Assembly: GCA_016873615.1 (NCBI GenBank)
Contig: VGWX01000004.1
Span: forward strand, 1 to 59,441
Length of the DNA: 59,441 nucleotides
Origin: Nitrospira sp.
GTDB lineage: Bacteria > Nitrospirota > Thermodesulfovibrionia > Thermodesulfovibrionales > SM23-35
Reading direction: 5' to 3'
The notes under the pieces are model-generated. The model had not been told where the DNA came from, ran no database searches, and was given only the letters and a program-made list of their open reading frames with translations. Shown one piece after another: positions 30,789-39,260 of this stretch. The position numbers and the translations under genes were made by a program. Each line of letters starts with the position of its first letter. Within the stretch, counting starts at the first letter, position 1.

Positions 30789-31736
30789 CTATAGGGGTGA
30801 TTTTTTGTTTATTATTGAACTGTTTATTCCTGAACTTGGCTCCTTTATGACCTTAATCATTTCATCTGTATAGTAAATCTTCTCATATGCAATCCAGCGT
30901 CCATCTTTTTTTTCAAAATAGACCAAATCATTGTCAATTAAAGTAGACATCGTTTGCTTGCCTACGCGCCACCTGCCAGCACTGCCATCAGGGGCAATCG
31001 GATAAACCTTTTTCCCGTCTGGAGCAGTTATTGGGAAATACATCTTAGGTCTATCTTCACGGCGTGCAGTGTTTCCCCACTTTGCTAATTTCACAATATT
31101 GAATTTCCCATCCTTATCTTCTCGTTTGAACGACGATTCCTCAACATCAACGACTTCGTCGAGCCATGTGAACAGAGACGACTTTTGATACACGTGTATG
31201 TATTCGTGCTCAGTTACAAAGTATTGGTCTGCTTGCCCGCCGCCTTCCTTCTTCCTCCAGATTAGCGTCCCAACAAAGTTGTCCTCACCGAATATTTCAT
31301 CCATGAGTTCACGCAAGCGATGCTGTTCATTATTCTCAATGTTCACAAATATGACGCCATCATCATCAAGGAGATCGCGTAATAAACGTATTCTGGGCGT
31401 CATCATACAAAGCCATTTGTCGTGACGAGTCAGATCATCTCTGCCTACTTCCTTGCCAAGCCATTCTTTAATGAGTGGGCTATTGACCCTGTCGTTATAT
31501 ACCCATCTCTCATTGCCAGTATTGTAAGGTGGGTCAATACAGATACATTTAATTTTCCCAGCATATTGCGGAAGCAATGCTTTAAGCGCAAGAAGATTAT
31601 CGCCTTCGATAATCAGATTACCATCACCCTTATCTGCCTGGAAATTCAGCTTTGATATCTCTTCAAGTGAGTGATAAGGGATGGAAAGATGATGATTCCA
31701 GATTATGTTCTTACCCTTAAATTGAAGTGTCGGCAT
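30789..31736 (-). pseudogene. Beta-class N6-adenine DNA methyltransferase, truncated
   Basis: 315 residues resembling the N-terminal half of type III Mod-like methyltransferases. Catalytic motif IV is present as DPPYNTG after the family's LIIEGDNLLALKALLPQYAGKIKCI. In beta-class enzymes the AdoMet-binding motif I (FxGxGT) lies after this point, and no such motif is found before the stop; intact relatives are about 500-650 residues. So the gene is cut short and probably inactive. No restriction (Res) gene is adjacent. It forms the end of a minus-strand accessory patch between dnaE and the PBP1A gene. Confidence 0.75.
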
Positions 31737-31785
31737 ATTTATTACCTCATTGTTGCTAATAGTTCATAAGTATGTTTACATTGCA

Positions 31786-31852
31786 TGTCATTCCCGCTTG
31801 TCGGGAATCATTCTGAAAAGCAAGAAAGATTGCGGACAAGCCGCAATGACAA
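31786..31852. repeat. Intergenic palindromic element, 67 bp
   Basis: Left arm TGTCATTCCCGCTTGTCGGG and right arm GGACAAGCCGCAATGACA are imperfect inverted copies; each arm is itself a small hairpin (CCCG/CGGG and TTGCGG/CCGCAA). Same family as 12522-12603 and 42657-42799. Lies between the methyltransferase remnant and the ImmA-type gene. Confidence 0.7.
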
Positions 31853-31931
31853 TAGTATCCGTAATGTACTCTTACTTTTCAACTCCTTGGTAGATATTCA
31901 TCGTGTTCAAGTATAGCAAACTGTCTACTCA

Positions 31932-32543
31932 TCATTTCAAATATTTCTTCTTAAGCTCATCTTTCTCCACCCTCTTCTCGATGACATCCGGTGACACAAG
32001 AAAAGCTTTTGCAACATGCTCGGTGATCAAGTCCCATGCAAAATCCCAGTTCTTTTCCATGGAAATCCCTCTGTCTCTGATTTTCCGTGTCCATTCGGAC
32101 ACGGATTTGAGCAACTTCTCTTTTGGAACAAGGACAAGTCCTGCAAATGCATAGCCCTGATATTCAAGCCAGCTATGCTCCTCTTCGGTCATTGAATTGA
32201 TAAATCCTTTCCAGCCATAAATGGAGTCGAATTTATGGTCTCTGTACAAATGACGGTGCAGCACTATATGCCCGATTTCATGTGCCAATGTGAACCGGTA
32301 GCGGGTGATACGGTCTGTATGCACATATTCGTCAACATAGATATTTTTCAGGTCGCTGGAGGTAAACCCCTCTACCTCAAACTCTCTTTGAAGCCCTAAA
32401 ACAGGCACGATATTAATCCTGAATTCAAATTCTACGATTTCCTCGATAGGTATCGGGATATTTCCAGAGGAATGATACTTATGAAGAAATTCATCTGCCT
32501 TTTTGCGCAAATCCTCATAACTGTAGATGGGTATATCAGTCAT
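31932..32543 (-). CDS. ImmA/IrrE-family zinc metallopeptidase
   Basis: 203 residues. DUF955-type peptidase with HEIGHIVLHRH (HExxH), preceded by YRFTLA. Members cleave partner repressors, as ImmA does for ImmR in ICEBs1, or act as toxins with an Xre antitoxin. The gene sits four bases after its HTH partner, in the same orientation, which fits a repressor/protease or toxin-antitoxin unit. Complete by length. Confidence 0.85.
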   Translation of the reverse strand: MTDIPIYSYEDLRKKADEFLHKYHSSGNIPIPIEEIVEFEFRINIVPVLGLQREFEVEGFTSSDLKNIYVDEYVHTDRITRYRFTLAHEIGHIVLHRHLYRDHKFDSIYGWKGFINSMTEEEHSWLEYQGYAFAGLVLVPKEKLLKSVSEWTRKIRDRGISMEKNWDFAWDLITEHVAKAFLVSPDVIEKRVEKDELKKKYLK

Positions 32544-32547
32544 TGAT

Positions 32548-32922
32548 TTACGCTTTCTTAATCAGTTCAACCAGTTTTTCAAGCTTCTTTTCAGAAATCT
32601 TCTGACCGCGCAAGGTCCTGAACAGGATCGGCAGACTTGCAACGACTGCCTCATCCTTCATCAATTCATCAGGAATACGGCCTGCTTCAATCCTGGCAAG
32701 ATCAAAGAACCGATACCAGTCGTCGGAGCCCTTTTTGATCTGTAAATACCGTGCGTACTCCTCCAACTTGTCGCTCCCCTGCGGCGGAGGCATAAGCCCA
32801 CGCTCAAGCCTGCTGACGTTTCCCGGGTCCAGTTTGTTATCGGCACAGAACTGGCGTAGGGTTTTTCTGAGATCTATACGTTTTTGCTTAAAAAACTCTC
32901 CGAATGTCAACTTAGGCATCAT
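32548..32922 (-). CDS. HTH (Xre-like) regulator paired with ImmA-type peptidase
   Basis: 124 residues from the double ATG at 32922/32919, which follows GGGAGGTGGG; the longer frame to 32991 has no ribosome-binding site and overlaps the promoter. A lambda-repressor-like helix-turn-helix is visible in FGEFFKQKRIDLRKTLRQFCADNKLDPGNVSRLERG. The C-terminal half (KKLEKLVELIKKA at the end) is probably the dimer or partner-binding part. It likely represses its own promoter through the GTTGTA repeats. Confidence 0.8.
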   Translation of the reverse strand: MMPKLTFGEFFKQKRIDLRKTLRQFCADNKLDPGNVSRLERGLMPPPQGSDKLEEYARYLQIKKGSDDWYRFFDLARIEAGRIPDELMKDEAVVASLPILFRTLRGQKISEKKLEKLVELIKKA

Positions 32923-32945
32923 TATTCCCACCTCCCTCACTTGGT

Positions 32946-32993
32946 GTTGTATTAATACTACAACGTTCCATATGTTGTTGTCAAGATACAACA
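32946..32993 (-). promoter_or_regulatory. Promoter and tandem inverted-repeat operator of the HTH-ImmA unit
   Basis: Minus strand: -35 TTGACA (32984-32979), 18-bp spacer, -10 TAGTAT (32960-32955). A perfect inverted pair GTTGTA/TACAAC (32946-32964, 7-base spacer) covers the -10, and a second pair TGTTGT/ACAACA (32973-32993) covers the -35. Further GTTGT half-sites follow to 33010. This is the layout of an autorepressed HTH gene. Confidence 0.65.
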
Positions 32994-33084
32994 GCGTTGT
33001 TTGTTGTTCTTGATATTCTTTATTTTTTGAACGAGTGACAAGTGTTTCTTTGCAGGTGTTAGAAACGTTTTTATTTTCTGTCGG

Positions 33085-33486
33085 TCACTTTCCACAACAT
33101 TTCACTATCCTCGCCCTATCCTCACTCGCTTTATCTCCCTTGTAATAAATCTCAATGAACTCGATCCTGTCCTCTTCTTCGTGATAAGCATATATGATCC
33201 TTATCCCCGACTGCACGCCTTTCCCTTTCAGTGTCTTGCAGGCAAACTTCCTGGCCTTATATATTTTCGGTGAATGGATACCGAGTTCGGGTATTTGAAG
33301 GATCGCCCGGCTATCGACATTCTGTTTGTGAAATGCATTCATCGCGACCTTGATGAAAATCTGCAAATCCTCTTCAAGTGAAGTGAACCGTCTGACGAGT
33401 TTCTTTAGGTCTTTCTCGAATTCTGGAACATGGGAAATCTTCTTGAACAGCTTCTCGACATATAGACTGTAGAACGGGCCACTCAT
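33085..33486 (-). CDS. RelE/ParE-like toxin, partner of the PanA antitoxin
   Basis: 133 residues. The C-terminal part GIRIIYAYHEEEDRIEFIEIYYKGDKASEDRARI is a clear RelE/ParE-superfamily beta-sheet and tail; the N-terminal part is the helical hairpin (FEKDLKKLVRRFTSLEEDLQIFI). Most likely a ribosome-dependent or gyrase toxin; which cannot be read. Its ATG overlaps the stop of the PanA-domain gene by 4 bp, so the antitoxin is translated first and coupled. Confidence 0.8.
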   Translation of the reverse strand: MSGPFYSLYVEKLFKKISHVPEFEKDLKKLVRRFTSLEEDLQIFIKVAMNAFHKQNVDSRAILQIPELGIHSPKIYKARKFACKTLKGKGVQSGIRIIYAYHEEEDRIEFIEIYYKGDKASEDRARIVKCCGK

Positions 33487-34271
33487 CCGTTCTCTTCCGC
33501 ATACGCCCGCACAGAATAGGGTGGCGTGCGGTAAAAGACTGCTTCGTACTCGATAACCTCGCCCTCGCTGGTCGTGATCCAGGGGATATCTCCATGCAAA
33601 TGCTCGCTGATCTGGCTGGCATTCATGTCCGAGAGCTTGTTCAGTACGTCATCAATCACCTCTATCTCGCTCGCCTTGAACTTGGTGAGATCAGGTTTGT
33701 TTCGCGGGAGGTATTTCGTCTGTGGGTAGTTGAAATAGTCGCTCTTTACCTTTTCTATTTCCGCTTTCTTGATCATTTGTTCAACGATCCTGGCAAACTC
33801 AATAGGCGTCGGGCCATATTGATTCTTCATATACGTCGCGCCGATAAGTTGCTCTTCATACTTCTCATAGAAGTTGAAATCTATGAAATAGAGAAGTTTA
33901 TAGATGACTGTTTCGCCGATGTTCGGCTTCGAACCAACTTTGTTAAGGATGTACAGCATCACTTCCTTGAATTTCTGAAGATTCTTTTGCGGTACGCTAA
34001 TCCGCATCCGCGGCTTAGGTTCCTTTTCTTCTTTTCCTTCATGTAAGCGAACTTCCGGCTCTTTTCCGGGATTAAGCAGATCATCTACCGGCACATGGAA
34101 TATCTGCGAAAACCTGAGAAGTTCATCAGTAGCGACCTTCCGTGATCCGTTCTCTATTTGAGATATGGCCGGACGGGGCAGTTTCATTTTCCGCGCAAGC
34201 ACATCCTGACTCATTCCGGTCTTTTCCCTCAATTTATTGATCCGAAGTCCTATTTTTTCATAAATGTTCAT
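33483..34271 (-). CDS. HTH-Panacea (DUF4065/SocA-like) antitoxin
   Basis: 262 residues. An Xre helix-turn-helix (about 5-60, KTGMSQDVLARKMKLPRPAISQIENG) is followed by a charged linker and a Panacea/DUF4065 domain (about 100-255, ETVIYKLLYFIDFNFYEKYEEQLIGATY..NQYGPTP..F). Panacea is known as a promiscuous antitoxin domain found with many unrelated toxins; here the partner is RelE-like. The HTH should make it an autorepressor. Ribosome-binding site GGGAGGGA precedes the ATG. Confidence 0.85.
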   Translation of the reverse strand: MNIYEKIGLRINKLREKTGMSQDVLARKMKLPRPAISQIENGSRKVATDELLRFSQIFHVPVDDLLNPGKEPEVRLHEGKEEKEPKPRMRISVPQKNLQKFKEVMLYILNKVGSKPNIGETVIYKLLYFIDFNFYEKYEEQLIGATYMKNQYGPTPIEFARIVEQMIKKAEIEKVKSDYFNYPQTKYLPRNKPDLTKFKASEIEVIDDVLNKLSDMNASQISEHLHGDIPWITTSEGEVIEYEAVFYRTPPYSVRAYAEENG

Positions 34272-34323
34272 TGGATCCCTCCCTGTATGACGTTATATTA
34301 ACACAGGTATGATTATCTGTCAA
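34272..34323 (-). promoter_or_regulatory. Promoter/operator of the PanA-RelE unit
   Basis: Minus strand: -35 TTGACA (34323-34318), 17-bp spacer, -10 TAATAT (34300-34295). The spacer and -35 are covered by an imperfect palindrome, plus-strand ACAGGTATGATTATCTGT (34303-34320), with arms ACAGxTA/TAxCTGT. A natural operator for the HTH antitoxin. Confidence 0.6.
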
Positions 34324-34385
34324 TAAATTGTTAGATATTATTACAATAACAGATTTTTTGAAGAAATAAGAAAAGATTCGGAATT

Positions 34386-34415
34386 TTGACAGGTTTTTTC
34401 TTTCACAGGTATAAT
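34386..34415 (+). promoter_or_regulatory. Promoter of the PBP1A gene
   Basis: -35 TTGACA (34386-34391), 18-bp spacer, -10 TATAAT (34410-34415), start codon 11 bases after the -10. Near-consensus and almost leaderless: the predicted 5' leader is only about four or five bases and no Shine-Dalgarno is seen. Confidence 0.65.
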
Positions 34416-34426
34416 TCAATACAGTT

Positions 34427-36736
34427 ATGAGAATAAAACGTATCATCATTTTTACAGTTATTGCAGTTGTTCTTGGAATCTCTGCCGGCGCCTACCTTGC
34501 GCTAAGCATGGGGATACCATCCATTGAGGAGATGAAGGACTATAAACCATCGGCAGGCACCAAGATATATGCCGACGATAATGTTTTCATCGGCGAACTC
34601 AAGGCAGAGAAAGGCATATTTGTCCCGATAAATAAAATTCCTGAACACATGATCAATGCTGTTATTGCGGTTGAAGATTCACGGTTCTGGAGGCACAAAG
34701 GCATAGATTATCTTGCTATTGGAAGGGCGATTGTAAAAGATATCCTGCATGTGGGACTCAAGGAGGGAGGCAGCACCATAACCCAGCAGCTTGCCAAGGT
34801 CATGTTTCTTACCCCTGAGAAAACGTTCAGAAGAAAGATCAGGGAGGCAGCGCTTGCAATAAAGATAGAAAAAAATCTTACCAAGTATGAAATCCTTGAA
34901 CTGTATCTGAACAAGATCTATTTCGGCCATGGTTCCTACGGAGTTGAAATGGCTTCAAGGACATATTTTGGAAAATCAGTAAAAGATATCACTCTTTCAG
35001 AATCTGCCATGATAGCAGGTCTCATTAAGGCTCCGACATCATATTCACCATTCAATGACCTCACAAGAGCCAAAGAAAGGCAGCAGATTGTGCTTTTCCG
35101 GATGGAAGAAGAAGGCCTTATCAAAAGGTCTGAGAAAGATAATGCGCTGAGACAGCCACTTCTTCTCTCAAATGTAAGAAAAGGCCTGGAGGCCAACAAC
35201 TATTTCATAGATTATATAAGAAAATATCTTGAGGAAAAATATGGTCTGGAGACCATATACAAAGGCGATCTTAAAGTATATACAACTCTGGATAGGGGGG
35301 CACAATCTCTCGCAGCCAGGGCAGTTCAGAATGGGCTGAGAGAACTTGACAAGAGAAGAGGATGGCGTGGGCCTTTAGATCATAAAAAGGACATTGACAT
35401 CGAAAAAGAGATGAAGACAAAAGAACTGGCACACGTTGTTGCAACAAGCCCCGGAGATATATCTTCGGGGCTTGTTATCAAGGTCGGCAGCAGGGAAGCC
35501 TTGATAAAAACGAGGGGAATTATCGGAAAGTTGTCTATCGAAGATGCCAGATGGGCATCAAAAACTATTGAACCCAAAAAAGGCACGACAAAGGTTTTAA
35601 AAGATTTTACATTAACCCGGATACTTTCCCCCGGTGACGTTGTTAAGGTGAGCATTAAAAATATACGCGGCAGTATTGTTCAACTCTCTCTTGAACAGGA
35701 GCCCGCTGTTGAAGGGGCATTGGTAGCCATAGAACAGGATACGGGATTCATAAGGGCGCTTATCGGGGGTTATGATTTTGTAAAAAGTGACTTTAACAGG
35801 GCTGTATACGCCAAACGCCAGCCGGGTTCTGCATTTAAACCGGTTATCTACGCATCTGCCTTGGATCATGGTTACACTCCGGCAAGCATTATACTTGACG
35901 AACCGGTTACATATCCCGGCGGACTGAAAGGAGATTGGTCCCCTGCAAACTATGACCATAAATTTTATGGCCCTACAACTCTCAGGGAGGCTTTGACATA
36001 TTCAAGAAATGTAGTGACAGTAAAACTGGTTGATGCAGTCGGCATAAACAATGTGCTGGATTTTGCACGGAATATAGGCATTCAGGGAGACATGCCGAGA
36101 GACCTTACGCTTGCACTCGGTTCATTGAGCGTTTCCCCTCTTGAAATCGCCCTCTGTTACGGAGTATTTGCGAATCATGGCATGAAGGTCAAACCTATTG
36201 CAATTAAGTATGTCGAAGACTCAAAGGGCAGGGTACTCGAGAGCAACGAACCAGAGGCAGAAGAGGTTATCGCTCCACAGACTGCTTTCCTTATTACATC
36301 AATGATGGAAGACGTTGTGAAACATGGAACCGGATGGAGGGCAAAAGAACTCGGCAGAGCTGTTGCAGGAAAGACAGGCACTACAAATGAATATAGAGAT
36401 GCCTGGTTTGTAGGATATACACCAGATATTACCACTGCTGTTTGGGTAGGATTTGATGATACGCGACCACTCGGTTCTCAGGAGACGGGTGCAAGGGCGG
36501 CATCTCCTATCTGGGTATCATTCATGAAGAATTTTCTGATCGGTGAACCTGAAGATTTTACTGTCCCGGATGGCATAGTCAGTCATACAATAGACCCGAC
36601 GACCGGTCTCCTGACAAAAGACGCATCATCAGGTGTAAGGGAATATTTCAAGACAGGCACTGAACCAAAACAATTTACCGCATCTCCTCCTGTTCGCAAG
36701 ACAAGGGAAAAAGATTTAAACCTTAATTTTGATTAA
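34427..36736 (+). CDS. Penicillin-binding protein 1A (class A, bifunctional)
   Basis: 769 residues. N-terminal membrane anchor (about 5-28), GT51 glycosyltransferase (about 50-225) with the catalytic Glu83 in AVEDSRFWRHKGID, GGSTITQQLAK and NKIYFGHGSYG; an OB-like linker; and a transpeptidase domain with SxxK (GSAFKPVIY), SxN (YSRNVVT) and KTGTTNEYRDAWFVGYTP. Polymerises and crosslinks peptidoglycan at the outer face of the inner membrane. All active-site motifs intact. Confidence 0.95.
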   Translation: MRIKRIIIFTVIAVVLGISAGAYLALSMGIPSIEEMKDYKPSAGTKIYADDNVFIGELKAEKGIFVPINKIPEHMINAVIAVEDSRFWRHKGIDYLAIGRAIVKDILHVGLKEGGSTITQQLAKVMFLTPEKTFRRKIREAALAIKIEKNLTKYEILELYLNKIYFGHGSYGVEMASRTYFGKSVKDITLSESAMIAGLIKAPTSYSPFNDLTRAKERQQIVLFRMEEEGLIKRSEKDNALRQPLLLSNVRKGLEANNYFIDYIRKYLEEKYGLETIYKGDLKVYTTLDRGAQSLAARAVQNGLRELDKRRGWRGPLDHKKDIDIEKEMKTKELAHVVATSPGDISSGLVIKVGSREALIKTRGIIGKLSIEDARWASKTIEPKKGTTKVLKDFTLTRILSPGDVVKVSIKNIRGSIVQLSLEQEPAVEGALVAIEQDTGFIRALIGGYDFVKSDFNRAVYAKRQPGSAFKPVIYASALDHGYTPASIILDEPVTYPGGLKGDWSPANYDHKFYGPTTLREALTYSRNVVTVKLVDAVGINNVLDFARNIGIQGDMPRDLTLALGSLSVSPLEIALCYGVFANHGMKVKPIAIKYVEDSKGRVLESNEPEAEEVIAPQTAFLITSMMEDVVKHGTGWRAKELGRAVAGKTGTTNEYRDAWFVGYTPDITTAVWVGFDDTRPLGSQETGARAASPIWVSFMKNFLIGEPEDFTVPDGIVSHTIDPTTGLLTKDASSGVREYFKTGTEPKQFTASPPVRKTREKDLNLNFD

Positions 36737-36811
36737 CAGGCAAATGCTCCTGCTCTTGAAAGAAAGTTTAAGTTGCGAAAAAAAAATAATAATAATTTCA
36801 GCTGTAATCTA

Positions 36812-36873
36812 TTGACTTTTCAAAAGAGCTTATGTAATATAACTACGATTTTAATCCCCGGAAGGAGGTAGTT
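36812..36873 (+). promoter_or_regulatory. atpB promoter and ribosome-binding site
   Basis: -35 TTGACT (36812-36817), exactly 17-bp spacer, -10 TAATAT (36835-36840), followed by a strong GGAAGGAGG before the ATG. A near-consensus housekeeping promoter with a normal leader, in contrast to the leaderless ones nearby. Confidence 0.65.
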
Positions 36874-37554
36874 ATGGAAGAAGTCCTGTTAATCGATGCC
36901 ATCGTTAACCCTAATGTGATACCCCACAATGTAACCCATGCTTTTCTTGTTTCAGGAATTTTAATTGTCTCTGCTCTTGCTATTAGAGGTTCTCTGAGTT
37001 TAGTGCCCAAAGGCCTCCAGAATTTCCTGGAAATGTTAGTTGAGGGAATACTGAAATTAGTTGAGGAGAATTTGCATCACTGGGGCAAAACAATGTTCCC
37101 TTTTATCTGTACAATATTTCTCTTTATACTCCTCTGTAACATTATGGGTCTGATACCCGGATTTACTGCTGCAACATCCAATGTAAACACAAACGCTGCT
37201 ATGGCAGTGCCCGTCTTTTTGACAACCCATTATCTTGGGATTAAGGTCCATGGCATTGGTTACCTCAAGCATTTTCTCGGGCCTATCCGTTCCATAGCCG
37301 CACTCCCTCTCATGATAATGATTTTCATCACAGAGTTCATCGGTCACCTTGCAAGGCCTTTAACCCTTACAGTCCGGTTATTCGGCAATATGACAGGAAA
37401 ACATATAATTCTTCTCGTTCTTGCAATTATCTCTCCATGGGTTCTTCCGACTGCAATTCTGGCTCTTGGAGTATTAGTTAGCGTTGTTCAGGCATTGGTC
37501 TTTACACTTTTAAGCACATTGTATTTTGCTGGTGCTCTCGAAGAAGCACATTAA
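36874..37554 (+). CDS. atpB: ATP synthase F0 subunit a
   Basis: 226 residues with about five or six membrane helices. The essential Arg of the ion path is in LTVRLFGNMTGKHI. Subunit a forms the two half channels against the c-ring. Only atpE follows; atpI, atpF and the F1 genes are not in this window, so the ATP synthase is encoded in at least two loci, a pattern known in several anaerobic lineages. Confidence 0.93.
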   Translation: MEEVLLIDAIVNPNVIPHNVTHAFLVSGILIVSALAIRGSLSLVPKGLQNFLEMLVEGILKLVEENLHHWGKTMFPFICTIFLFILLCNIMGLIPGFTAATSNVNTNAAMAVPVFLTTHYLGIKVHGIGYLKHFLGPIRSIAALPLMIMIFITEFIGHLARPLTLTVRLFGNMTGKHIILLVLAIISPWVLPTAILALGVLVSVVQALVFTLLSTLYFAGALEEAH

Positions 37555-37585
37555 TTCATTATTAATGAAAGGAGGAAGGAAAAGA

Positions 37586-37948
37586 ATGAAGAAGACTGGT
37601 TCAGTAGTTCTTATCGCTCTCACACTGTTAGTGGCATTAGCTCCTGTATGCTTTGCTGAGGAGGCTGCCGCAGCTACCACAGGTAAAAGTTCAAACATCT
37701 TTTATTATGCAATGGCTGCGCTCGGATGCGCCGTTGGAATGGGGCTTGCAGCATTGGGGACAGGCGTTGGCATGGGTCACGGTCTCGGCGGCGCTTGCGA
37801 AGGTATCGCCCGGAACCCTGGAGTTATGCCTAAAATAATGACAACCCTCATCATCGGTCTTGCGATGATCGAGTCACTCGCAATTTACGCCCTGGTTGTC
37901 GTTCTGATCATCATCTTCGTAAACCCGTTCGGCAAGCTCCTTCAGTAA
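37586..37948 (+). CDS. atpE: ATP synthase F0 subunit c
   Basis: 120 residues from MKKTGSVV, chosen because GGAGGAAGG lies just upstream; the frame stays open to 37526 but without such a site. It has a signal-peptide-like N-terminal extension (about 1-24, ending VCFA) before the usual hairpin: helix 1 GLAALGTGVGMGHGLGGACEGIARNP and helix 2 GLAMIESLAIYALVVV. The ion-binding Glu is in MIES. The Gln that sodium-type rings carry in helix 1 (GVGQG) is Met here (GVGMG), so proton coupling seems more likely, despite the ES pair. Inference. Confidence 0.93.
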   Translation: MKKTGSVVLIALTLLVALAPVCFAEEAAAATTGKSSNIFYYAMAALGCAVGMGLAALGTGVGMGHGLGGACEGIARNPGVMPKIMTTLIIGLAMIESLAIYALVVVLIIIFVNPFGKLLQ

Positions 37949-37963
37949 GAACATACAGAATTC

Positions 37964-37997
37964 AAAAGGGCAGGATATACATATCCTGCCCTTTTTT
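37964..37997 (+). terminator. Rho-independent terminator after atpE
   Basis: Perfect stem AAAAGGGCAGGATAT / ATATCCTGCCCTTTTTT with a tiny loop, followed by a T-run. Ends the atpB-atpE transcript; the A-run on the left would let it work in both directions. Confidence 0.9.
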
Positions 37998-38334
37998 ATT
38001 TTTAGCTGCTATTGTTTCTCGCTTAAAGTACACTTACTAACAGGACTATAAATAAGTATATTTTCACCCTTCCCTATTTCCCATCCTCTACGAGTCATTG
38101 ACCATCAAGGGTAAGGAAATAATAAATCCCCTCTTGTTCGCCTCGGCGAATCCGCCTGAGTGCGGAAGAAGGGTGCAGGGGTGTGTTTCCTCTCTCCCTT
38201 CTCCTCTGGTTTGTCATGCCAAAATTACGTGTTGACATTGATTAAAGCAATTGTTAATATCTTGCATCATGGGGTAACAATCAGCAGAGATAATTCAAAT
38301 AGGACAACAGTCTCCTTCCCTAATAGCCCTTCCC
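37998..38334. other. Intergenic region with degraded repeats
   Basis: About 340 bp. It contains pieces like those of the palindromic elements elsewhere (CTACGAGTCATTGACC near 38090; CGCCTCGGCGAATCCGCCTGAG near 38140) but not a full inverted pair, so a decayed copy is likely. No gene is seen. Confidence 0.5.
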
Positions 38335-38805
38335 TTGTCCAGTGGATCGAAAAAAAGATACAGATTTGAGTTAGAGAGATTAACAAAAGAATTTAAGGGA
38401 GAATTAACGGCGGCTATCGGTTTGGAAATAGCTGACGATTCCATATTAAAACTGTTGAATAAAGGCTTTAATCTGAAAGATGTTGAGAGAACATATTCAG
38501 TCCTTGATGGGATGGGCATATTTTCACGAGTCTACATCTTCGTAGGCACACCTTTTGTTAAAGACCCAAAGACAGCAGCATTGGACTCAGTAAAGTATGC
38601 TAAAAAGATATGCTTCACAGAGATATCCATGTTAGGCGCATATCCGATGAAAAAGTCCGAGGGTTACCGATTATGGGAAAAAAGGGAGTGGTTGCCTCTG
38701 AAGAAAAGCGATTTTGATGGAATTATAAGATTAGCACAAGAAATAGAGTCGGATATAAATTATTCGTCTAAGGGACTTGAGCGTTTCTGGAGAGAGGAGA
38801 AGTGA
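38335..38805 (+). pseudogene. Radical SAM protein, C-terminal fragment
   Basis: About 155 residues with the TIM-barrel end of radical SAM proteins: AAIGLEIADDSILKLLNKGF, then LKDVERTYSVLDGMGIFSRVYIFVGTPF and an end with helix-rich sequence. The CxxxCxxC cluster that defines the family should lie further upstream and is missing; upstream DNA is repeat-like. The TTG start is only the first open codon. Likely a 5'-deleted gene, though a small free-standing protein cannot be excluded. Confidence 0.5.
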
Positions 38806-38978
38806 AACTCGCCGTGGCAAGCCGCGAAAAAGAAAAAAAATACGGGTCTATTTGGAGAATGCCCGAAACTTCATTTGCCACGTTGCAAAAGATTTACGTT
38901 CAAACCTTTCGGACTTCTTTTACAACAGAACCGTTATCTCCATTGTCTTTAAGACAATAATTTGTTTATGATTTATTT

Positions 38979-39260
38979 ATGAATGCTCGTTATTATATCG
39001 ATCCGGAAACAGGGTTGCCTCATATCTACAGGCATAATGTATTTGAGAACGAAGTGGAAGATGTTTTATTAGAACCTGGAGAAGACCGTCTTGGCAAAGA
39101 AGGTTCACGAATAGCTATGGGTCAGACAAATGCAGGACGTTATCTTAGGGTCATTTATGTTCCAGACCCAGAGCCGAGAAGTGTTTTTGTCATAACTGCA
39201 TTTGAGTTGACCGGCAAACCATTAACAGCATATAAACGCAGGAGGCGAAAGAAGAAATGA
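38979..39260 (+). CDS. Probable toxin of a type II pair (DUF4258-like)
   Basis: 93 residues. HNVFENEVEDVLLEPGEDRLGKEGSRIAMGQTNAGRYLRVIYVPD and the final FVITAFELTGKPLTAYKRRRRKKK match small BrnT/DUF4258-like proteins, which are RelE-fold toxins. The stop overlaps the next start by 4 bp (ATGA). The gene order and size are those of a toxin-antitoxin pair; activity is inferred. Confidence 0.65.
   Translation: MNARYYIDPETGLPHIYRHNVFENEVEDVLLEPGEDRLGKEGSRIAMGQTNAGRYLRVIYVPDPEPRSVFVITAFELTGKPLTAYKRRRRKKK

Noticed and set aside
36874..37948. Sodium-specific ATP synthase
   Set aside because: The ES pair in helix 2 hints at sodium, but the helix-1 Gln ligand is replaced by Met, so the claim is not supported.
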